Source: CAYXVF01 sp964468125
GTDB taxonomy: Bacteria; Myxococcota; XYA12-FULL-58-9; CAYXVF01
Direction of reading: 5' to 3'
Length of the DNA: 10,771 bases
Assembly: GCA_964468125.1 (NCBI GenBank)
Contig: CAYXVF010000153.1
Location: forward strand, 1 to 10,771
Shown here: piece after piece, positions 5,831 through 10,771 of the stretch
Layout of the letters: every line of letters starts with the position of its first letter
Position numbering within the stretch: the stretch's first letter is position 1
Notes under the pieces: generated by a model
Told to the model about the DNA's origin: nothing
Databases searched by the model: none
What the model saw: only the letters and a program-made list of their open reading frames with translations
Program-made: the position numbers and the translations under genes

Positions 5831-6066
5831 ACAACATCGCCGAGAATGCGCTACGCATCGTTGCGCTCGGACGGAAGAACTTCCTGTTCGTAGGCAACGA
5901 AGATGCCGGGAGAAACCTCGCCACTCTTCAAACGATCGTGGCGACGTGCAACGCCAACGGCGTGAACCCCAAGGCCTACATAAAGAATATTCTCATCCGG
6001 GTGCAGAACACCCCGAGCTCGGAGATAGACTCGCTGCTGCCGCAAAACTGGAAGGAAGCTGTGTAG
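5826..6066 (+). pseudogene. tnpC: IS66-family transposase (TnpC), 3' fragment
   Basis: In the frame with AAC AAC at 5830-5835 the peptide is NNIAENALRIVALGRKNFLF, VGNEDAGRNLATLQTIVATC, NGVNPKAYIKNILIRVQNTP and SEIDSLLPQNWKEAV, ending TAG 6064-6066. This is the classic C-terminus of IS66 TnpC, where (D)NNxAExxLRxxALGRKNxLF contains the last catalytic acidic residue of the DDE domain (Glu of AEN). The preceding Asp of the family DNN motif reads Ser, because the upstream sequence comes from the stress-protein gene. All upstream TnpC parts are missing. Together with the tnpA start at 4180 in the same orientation it may represent the two ends of one IS66 copy whose ~2-kb core has been replaced. 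Confidence 0.85.
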
Positions 6067-6130
6067 AATGCCGTTGATGAACGCAACACGCGAGACGCCA
6101 TCGGCTGATCGGATACGGCGCGAAGGCGAG

Positions 6131-6586
6131 TTAGGGGATCTTGAGATCGAAGTGCTCACGCCGACGCGAGTGGTGATCGAAATCGTTACTCACACTGGAG
6201 GCGAGCATGCCGTGAAGACGCCGACCGGAAGGCCAGGTCGTCACAGGCGCGCGAAAGCGCAGTTGGATCCCGTCCCGGTGAACGGCCGTATGACATAGGA
6301 CGGCAGCATGTTTGATGGGTCGATGCTCTGGAGGCGACGCTACGTGAAGCTCGAGGCCCGGTTTTCGTCCATGACGGCCGATGAAAAACCGCATGCCGGA
6401 AAGCCCAGGATGGTCGTTCAGGCCGAACGCAACCCAACCCTGGTCCGGTGATTCGAGCGTAATGTCGAACACATCAGCGTCCCGCACCAGGAGGAGTCTC
6501 ACTCCCGCGGCCACGTGCTCGACTGCGTCCGCGGGAAGGGGAGGAGGAGGACAAGGACTTGCCCCAAGCATGAGTGCGAACCACAT
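6131..6586 (-). CDS. DOMON-domain-like secreted protein
   Basis: The protein is 151 residues from ATG 6586. Residues ~22-150 have the pattern of DOMON domains (β-sandwich, heme- or sugar-binding): LLLVRDADVFDITLESPDQG, then WVAFGLNDHPGLSGMRFFIG (~51-70), the middle HVASPPEHRPI, a strand DGIQLRFRAPV, and the C-terminal VSNDFDHHSRRREHFDL. The ending 'DF-HHSR-R' is familiar from DOMON proteins of Myxococcota-like genomes (recall, not searched). Family members are normally exported. The N-terminus here (MWFALMLGASPCPPPP) is a short hydrophobic stretch and only a marginal signal peptide, so the start may be further upstream or damaged. The frame is open for ~20 more codons upstream (LRRFFVAGATIGPYGHL) but lacks ATG, GTG or TTG. 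A fourth copy of the marR palindrome lies 20 bases upstream, so it may belong to that regulator's targets. Confidence 0.6.
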   Translation of the reverse strand: MWFALMLGASPCPPPPLPADAVEHVAAGVRLLLVRDADVFDITLESPDQGWVAFGLNDHPGLSGMRFFIGRHGRKPGLELHVASPPEHRPIKHAAVLCHTAVHRDGIQLRFRAPVTTWPSGRRLHGMLASSVSNDFDHHSRRREHFDLKIP

Positions 6587-6606
6587 GAGGTGACCGTACG
6601 GGCCAA

Positions 6607-6624
6607 TAGTTGCTCCAGCAACAA
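6607..6624. promoter_or_regulatory. Putative MarR operator, copy 4 (upstream of the DOMON gene)
   Basis: TAGTTGCTCCAGCAACAA has perfect 5-base arms (GTTGC / GCAAC) around TCCA and agrees with copy 3 at 14 of 18 positions. It lies 20 bases before ATG 6586 on the minus strand, the right distance to block transcription of the DOMON gene, and ~5.2 kb from the marR gene. Confidence 0.5.
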
Positions 6625-6754
6625 AAAAGCGGCGAAGCTCGAGCGGATGTTTGCCGCGGTCGGCCCGACGCCAGCTCTTCTAATGCAGCAAAGATACGCG
6701 CCTCCGGGATTGTGAGTATTGCCGGAGGTTTGTATCGAGGTCGCCGATGGCTCA

Positions 6755-6784
6755 AAAGGCCTTTCAGAGAAGGCCTTAGGCCTT
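6755..6784. repeat. Cluster of short AAGGCCTT palindromes
   Basis: AAAGGCCTTT (6755-6764), AAGGCCTT (6770-6777) and AGGCCTT (6778-6784) lie within 30 bases. Neighbouring copies can pair as a hairpin, so a weak terminator or a processing site is possible, but there is no T-run and no evident gene end beside it. Confidence 0.3.
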
Positions 6785-6824
6785 CCCCGGCGCTCGAGGG
6801 GGGAATGTAATCGAGAACGCCTAT

Positions 6825-7200
6825 TCAAGTCCGTTTACCTTCCCCCGCGAGAACGGCGTCGACCAAACGATACTCGCTGCGGTTCGCCACCCCCTGACGC
6901 TCCGCAAGCTCTGCGAGAACGAGCTCCTCCAACGTGATGGCGGTCCGTCGCGTTGCTGCGGACGTCGTTGTTCTCGGCAACGAAGGGCTGAATAGCACGC
7001 AGCTCCTGGCTGACCTGCTGCTGATGATGACGCTCATTGTTGAGGCGGAGGAGGTAGTGGCGCTCGGAGCGGACCCCGTACTCACCATTGCTGTCGGAAG
7101 AGGCGCCCGCGTCATAGGAGACGAGTTCGACATAACGGCCGACCGGACCGCGGATGCTGGCGCGAGAGTTCCACGAACTCCGTCGCCATTCAAGTCAGCC
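6825..7200 (-). pseudogene. Possible decayed minus-strand gene in two frames
   Basis: Two minus-strand stretches look protein-like but are in different frames. The first (~7175-6955) reads GPVGRYVELVSYDAGASSDS, then RHYLLRLNNERHHQQQVSQE and LRAIQPFVAENNDVRSNAT. It has GC-rich third positions and a soluble composition. The second (~6955-6825) reads AITLEELVLAELAERQGVAN, RSEYRLVDAVLAG and ends with TGA at 6827-6825. A single small indel near 6950-6960 would join them into a C-terminus of ~120 residues. There is no good start; ATG 7189 is in a third frame. I recognise no family. The opposite-strand frame here (from 6934) is very Val/Ala-rich, as expected of an antisense shadow of a hydrophilic gene. 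The call depends only on composition. Confidence 0.3.
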
Positions 7201-7243
7201 TCGAACGACAATCTACTTTCGCTAGCGACGGAGCGACAACCGT

Positions 7244-10060
7244 GTGATCGTTGTTGTCATGGTAGCGAACCAGGCCAGTCGGGCCATACACCTGCTCCCC
7301 TCTTTTCAAAAGACCTCACGACCTCTTGCGATGCTAATGCTCGTGAACGCGTCGGTCGGTGCATGCACGACCGAGCTCGAACAGCCTTCAGCCATCAGCG
7401 TGTTCTGCACCAAAGACATCGATTGTCCGGCGGGGTTGCTCTGCGCTGAGGCTGGACTGTGCGTGTCCTCGGAGAGCCCATGCGTGACGCTGATCGACGA
7501 CGAGCTCGTCTCGGCAGATCAGGGCCTTCAATGTGCAGCAGCGGGAATCTCGAATGGCGTCTGCGTGGGTGGGGTCTGCACAGCATCTCGTTGCGGCGAC
7601 GCGATCGTAGATCCGCGTCTCGGCGAAGAGTGCGACTGTGGCGACGCCGTGCGGCCCCCACTCACGCGGTGCGACGATGTCGATGGAACAGTCCAACTCA
7701 ACGACGACGCGGTTCCGAATCGTTGCCGGTCCGATTGCCGAGCCCCGAGATGCGGCGATGGCGTGACCGACGCAGGCGAAGTCTGTGATGACGGTAATCT
7801 CGTTTCCGGCGACGGTTCCTGTTCCGGCGACTGCTCGTCGGATGAAACCTGCCCCAACGGCTACCTGGACGCGACGCTCGGGGAGCAGTGCGACGACGGA
7901 AATGCCAGAGACCGTGACGGTTGCTCGACCGCATGTGAGCTGGAGATCGAGTCGTGGGTTTCGCAGGCCCCTCCGAACAGCAACATTGCTCGGGAAGGAT
8001 TTAGCCTGGCCTTCGATACACAGCGTGAGCGCTTGGTGCTGTTCGGGGGGGAAAACCCCAGCTTGTTGGGCGACACGGTGGAAATCGACGTGCGGGAGCG
8101 CGACGGCGTGCTCGAAGCCAGCGTTTCACGCAAGCTCTTTGCCGTGAGCCCGAGCCCACAGTCGGAGAGCATGTTTGCCTTTCACAGCGAGCTCGGCGTA
8201 GCGGTGCTCGTGCCCGCGTTTGGCACGACGACCTGGCACTATGACGAGTCGGGGTGGGCTGCGGCCGCTGAATTTCCGGGAACACCGCGACAAAACACGG
8301 AACTCGTATACGATCCCGTCAACGAGGCGCTCGTTCTGTTCGGCGGAGAGTCGGTCGATGGCGAGTTCCTGAACGATACTTGGCGATACGACGGCGTTTC
8401 ATGGGACGAGCTGACACTCAGTCTTTCGCCGCCGGCTCGGAATGGGCTCGGGGCCGCCTTTGATACGACCCTCCAGCGTGTCCTGGTTTACGGCGGCGCC
8501 TCCCGCGATATCGATTGTGATCCCGAGCCACCCTGCTTCAATCGCTATTCAGACACCTGGAGCCTCGGCGAGTCTGCGTGGCAGCTCGAATCGAGCGTGA
8601 CCGAGCCTCCTGGACGCGACCGCCACTCCATGACACGCGGGCCAACCGCGATTGGGGGAGTCGTCAGCTTCGGTGGCACCAGCGGTGGCGCCCAGGGCGA
8701 CACATGGGTGCGCGCCGCCGGGGACTGGATACTAGCGAGCGAGTCAGGGCCTCCCGCCCGGTCTCGCCACCGGGTGAGTTCTCACAGCGGCTTGGACCGG
8801 GTGCTCATGCTTGGCGGTCGAGGGGCGGACTCGACGATCCTAGGCGATATCTGGAGCTGGGATGGAACGGCCTGGGAGCCGGTCGAGCTCGCACCCTCGA
8901 GCCCGGGGTCACGGCGCGGCCATAGCATGGTGTACGACCCACTCCGACGACGGCTGATTGTCTTCGGCGGAAATCGATTGGCTCGCAGGGAGGACCTCTG
9001 GGAGTTCGATGGTTTGAATTGGGAGCTTCGTGCCGACGTACCCGCCCCCGACAGCAGGGATGAGGGCGTCGCCACGGGGTTGGGCAGCAGCGGATTTGAG
9101 GATACGCCGCTCGTCTACGACCGGAGTCGAAGCCAAGTGTTGTTGTTCTCGGGTAGGCGTTCAGAGGTGTTGGTTCCCGACACTTGGACCTACGACGGGA
9201 ACACTTGGACCCGCCTCGATTTGATTCTGGAGCCCCAGGCGCGCTTCCGACACGCATTGGCCTACGATTCAGCAAACGAGCGCACGGTACTCTATGGTGG
9301 GTGCGCCATGCCGACGACACCACTTGGCTGCGAGGCGGGGGCGGCGCTCGGAGACACTTGGTTTTTTGATGGGGTATGGACTCGGTTCGAGGGGACGTCA
9401 CCACCGCCGCGCCAGGGTCACACGATGGTGTACGACCCTTACCGAGAACGCGTCCTGATGTTCGGGGGAGAACTCGAAGGGGGAGTGTTCAGCAACGAGC
9501 TGTGGCAGTTTCAGAACGGAGCGTGGATACAGCTGTCGAGCGAAAAGGCGCCGCCGGCGCGGACTCTCCACGGGATGGCCTTTGACGAGCGGCTGGACCG
9601 GGCCATCGTCTTCGGAGGCGAGCGCGGAGCGGAGCGTTTGAACGACACTTGGATCTTTGAACGAGCACGCTGGTCAGAGACGAAGATACAGAATCCGCCG
9701 AGCATTCGAAGTCGATTAGGCTTGCTGTTTGACCCGCAGACCAGCTCGATCATTGTCTACGGCGGTACGCCCCTCGACCCGGGAGACGTGTATCGGCTCC
9801 AGTTCCCGCCCCCGGCCGTTCCCGAAGACTGCGCCACTAGCGAGGACGAGGATGCAGATGGGCTGGCGGGCTGCTCTGATCCCGACTGCCGCTTCGGCCA
9901 CGAATGCACCATTCTCGAGGTCTGCGGCAACGGAATCGATGACACCGGCGATGGGCGAGTGGATTGCGCAGAACCCAGCTGTGGCGGCTTCCCGTGCGCA
10001 TCGGGGGCCGGGCGATGCGTCGCACATGCGTGCGAGCTGACTCCACACTCGTTGCAGTAG
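7244..10060 (+). CDS. Large Cys-rich / kelch-repeat surface protein, probable lipoprotein
   Basis: The frame has 938 codons from GTG 7244, with GGAG ten bases upstream; ATG 7259 is an alternative start. Residues ~28-41 (LAMLMLVNASVGAC) form a short hydrophobic stretch ending in a plausible lipobox, so Cys41 may be lipid-anchored. Residues ~55-232 are Cys-rich: one CTKDIDCPAGLLC module, then three DUF4215-like modules (CGDAIVDPRLGEECDCGD; CGDGVTDAGEVCDDGN; CPNGYLDATLGEQCDDGN). Residues ~250-852 hold about twelve kelch/galactose-oxidase-type blades, each with a [LV]-[VI]-x-[FY]-G-G core and a DTW-x-[FY]-DG-x-W strand (cores near 264, 363, 413, 473, 520, 571, 632, 681, 737, 787, 836; a degenerate one near 321). 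The C-terminus (863-931) has ATSEDEDADGLAGCSDPDC and VCGNGIDDTGDGRVDC modules. Such proteins are exported and thought to bind carbohydrate or protein; no catalytic Cys-Tyr pair of galactose oxidase can be assigned. The frame is intact. Confidence 0.88.
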   Translation: MIVVVMVANQASRAIHLLPSFQKTSRPLAMLMLVNASVGACTTELEQPSAISVFCTKDIDCPAGLLCAEAGLCVSSESPCVTLIDDELVSADQGLQCAAAGISNGVCVGGVCTASRCGDAIVDPRLGEECDCGDAVRPPLTRCDDVDGTVQLNDDAVPNRCRSDCRAPRCGDGVTDAGEVCDDGNLVSGDGSCSGDCSSDETCPNGYLDATLGEQCDDGNARDRDGCSTACELEIESWVSQAPPNSNIAREGFSLAFDTQRERLVLFGGENPSLLGDTVEIDVRERDGVLEASVSRKLFAVSPSPQSESMFAFHSELGVAVLVPAFGTTTWHYDESGWAAAAEFPGTPRQNTELVYDPVNEALVLFGGESVDGEFLNDTWRYDGVSWDELTLSLSPPARNGLGAAFDTTLQRVLVYGGASRDIDCDPEPPCFNRYSDTWSLGESAWQLESSVTEPPGRDRHSMTRGPTAIGGVVSFGGTSGGAQGDTWVRAAGDWILASESGPPARSRHRVSSHSGLDRVLMLGGRGADSTILGDIWSWDGTAWEPVELAPSSPGSRRGHSMVYDPLRRRLIVFGGNRLARREDLWEFDGLNWELRADVPAPDSRDEGVATGLGSSGFEDTPLVYDRSRSQVLLFSGRRSEVLVPDTWTYDGNTWTRLDLILEPQARFRHALAYDSANERTVLYGGCAMPTTPLGCEAGAALGDTWFFDGVWTRFEGTSPPPRQGHTMVYDPYRERVLMFGGELEGGVFSNELWQFQNGAWIQLSSEKAPPARTLHGMAFDERLDRAIVFGGERGAERLNDTWIFERARWSETKIQNPPSIRSRLGLLFDPQTSSIIVYGGTPLDPGDVYRLQFPPPAVPEDCATSEDEDADGLAGCSDPDCRFGHECTILEVCGNGIDDTGDGRVDCAEPSCGGFPCASGAGRCVAHACELTPHSLQ

Positions 10061-10283
10061 ACATCGTGCGCTAATTCACTCGAGAATCGCGCTCTCATGT
10101 CGCCTCCTCGAAGGTGCGGCGAACGCTTTAGGCTTTAGGCTTCGTTCAGTCGACGAGCTCGAGGCCCATGGTCTTCTGCCGCCGGGCTCCAACCCGTAAC
10201 AGGCGCGTCAATCGTACGTTCTCGCCGTGGCCCGTAGTGACGGCGATCGCTGGTTAGCCGATGGTGCCAGCACCCAATCAAAC
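10061..10283. other. Intergenic spacer with a short 7-bp tandem repeat
   Basis: No gene is visible. TTTAGGC is repeated in tandem near 10126-10139 (GCTTTAGGCTTTAGGCTTCG). The rest probably includes the left end of the IS66 element that starts before 10294; I cannot pair its terminal repeat. Confidence 0.35.
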
Positions 10284-10293
10284 GAGGTGCCGC

Positions 10294-10638
10294 ATGAAGA
10301 GTCGAGCAGAAGAATTCCGCGAAGCTGTGAGAGAGCGCTCGCCTGGGCGCTACCCAAACCGCCTGCGCGAGATGGCGCTCGAGCACTTGGCGAGCGTCCG
10401 CCTCAGAGGCAAGCCGCTCAGCCACGCTGCCCGCGAACTCGGCGTCGACGTCAACACGCTTCGGATGTGGGAGAAGCGCTCGGAGCCCGTGGCTTCGGCG
10501 AACGGATTGCTCCCGGTGGAAATCCGCGAGCCTACGTTCGAGAGCGAAGTTCCCTATGTTGTCGTCGCCTCGCACGGCGTACGGGTTGAATGTGCTACGG
10601 CGGAGTCGGTCGCGCGTCTGCTCGCGGTGCTTTCGTGA
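10294..10638 (+). CDS. tnpA: IS66-family accessory protein TnpA
   Basis: ATG 10294 is preferred to an in-frame upstream start at 10261 because GAGG lies six bases before it. The 114-residue product starts MKSRAEEFREAVRERSPGRY. It has a helix-turn-helix around 24-60 (LREMALEHLASVRLRGKPLS, then HAARELGVDVNTLRMW) and ends with the family's usual strand-helix tail VPYVVVASHGVRVECATAES VARLLAVL. This is the small DNA-binding protein encoded first in IS66 elements and needed for their transposition. The stop overlaps the GTG of tnpB (GTGA at 10635-10638), the normal coupled arrangement. It looks intact, but what remains of tnpB does not. Confidence 0.8.
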   Translation: MKSRAEEFREAVRERSPGRYPNRLREMALEHLASVRLRGKPLSHAARELGVDVNTLRMWEKRSEPVASANGLLPVEIREPTFESEVPYVVVASHGVRVECATAESVARLLAVLS

Positions 10639-10771
10639 TCGGGACCACGAGGAACATCAAGGTCTCCGCTCGCGCCGAGCCCACAGACCTCCGCGCGGGC
10701 TACGGCTCTTCGCCCTCGCGGCGACGTTATCGAGATGACCATGAGCGAGCTCGCGCTCTTCGTCGAAGGTA
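10635..10771 (+). pseudogene. tnpB: IS66-family tnpB, rearranged; runs off the window end
   Basis: From GTG 10635 the frame reads VIGTTRNIKVSARAEPTDLR AGY, which matches the start of IS66 TnpB (variants of '..VxxxxxPTDLRxGYDGLxAL'). At ~10700-10706 the expected GYDGLFAL is present only after a shift (GGCTAC then CTCTTCGCCCTC), so bases are missing. From ~10716 another frame reads GDVIEMTMSELALFVEG, which resembles the TnpB C-terminus. About 60-70 central codons therefore seem to be lost, and the reading frame is broken at least once. TnpB is required together with TnpA and TnpC, so this copy is probably inactive. The match to the C-terminus is from recall and is the weaker half of the call. 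Confidence 0.55.

Noticed and set aside
6474..6755. Minus-strand frame containing ILTIPEARIFAALEELASGR
   Set aside because: The first ~30 codons look protein-like, but the rest is an out-of-frame shadow of the DOMON gene and no family is recognised; possibly a fragment but not supportable.
6755..6784. AAGGCCTT cluster as a CRISPR-like or integron repeat array
   Set aside because: The units are 6-10 bases, irregularly spaced and only three in number; kept only as a minor repeat.
6934..7449. 171-codon plus-strand frame upstream of the kelch gene
   Set aside because: Val/Ala/Leu-rich in the first half, as expected of the antisense of a hydrophilic gene; no domain, no good RBS, and it runs into the kelch gene in another frame.
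10126..10139. TTTAGGC tandem as a phase-variable or telomere-like repeat
   Set aside because: Only about two and a half copies and outside any gene or clear promoter.

Overview
The window is GC-rich bacterial DNA. The long secreted protein with DUF4215-type cysteine modules, kelch repeats and a C-terminal 'CGNGIDD-GDG-VDC' module is typical of Myxococcota (the former deltaproteobacterial myxobacteria). That assignment is an inference from protein style; no rRNA or tRNA marker is present.

Layout. 1-420: the 3' end of an ACR3-type arsenite exporter gene overlaps the first 28 codons of an arsenate reductase gene. That gene is cut off and joined out of frame to the last ~41 codons of an ATP-grasp protein gene. 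433-1432, minus strand: a MarR-family regulator and a small secreted NTF2-like protein, with three copies of an 18-bp palindrome (consensus close to TAGTTGCTNNGGCAACTA). 1475-3029: two convergent dead genes, a transaldolase remnant (minus) and an IS256-family transposase remnant (plus). 3274-3826: a small four-helix membrane protein preceded by a TGTCAA-N6-TTGACA inverted repeat. 4167-6066: a broken IS66 tnpA start, a C-terminal fragment of an unrecognised membrane-like protein, an unrecognised minus-strand gene, a frameshifted universal stress protein, and the 3' end of an IS66 transposase gene. 6131-6624, minus: a DOMON-type protein with a fourth copy of the palindrome in front of it. 6825-7200, minus: a possible decayed reading frame. 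7244-10060: an intact 938-codon kelch/Cys-rich surface lipoprotein candidate. 10284-10771: a second, different IS66 tnpA (intact) and a rearranged tnpB running off the end.

How it fits together. Most of 210-6066 is a gene graveyard. Unrelated gene ends are butted together, and the survivors carry nonsense codons, small indels and large deletions. Two kinds of IS are represented. The genes that look intact are marR, the NTF2-like gene, the four-helix membrane protein, the DOMON gene, the 4603-5268 gene, the kelch gene and the last tnpA. The most interesting functional signal is the repeated palindrome. It overlaps the marR start region, occurs twice before the NTF2-like gene and once before the DOMON gene about 5 kb away. 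This suggests a small local MarR regulon that controls two exported proteins.
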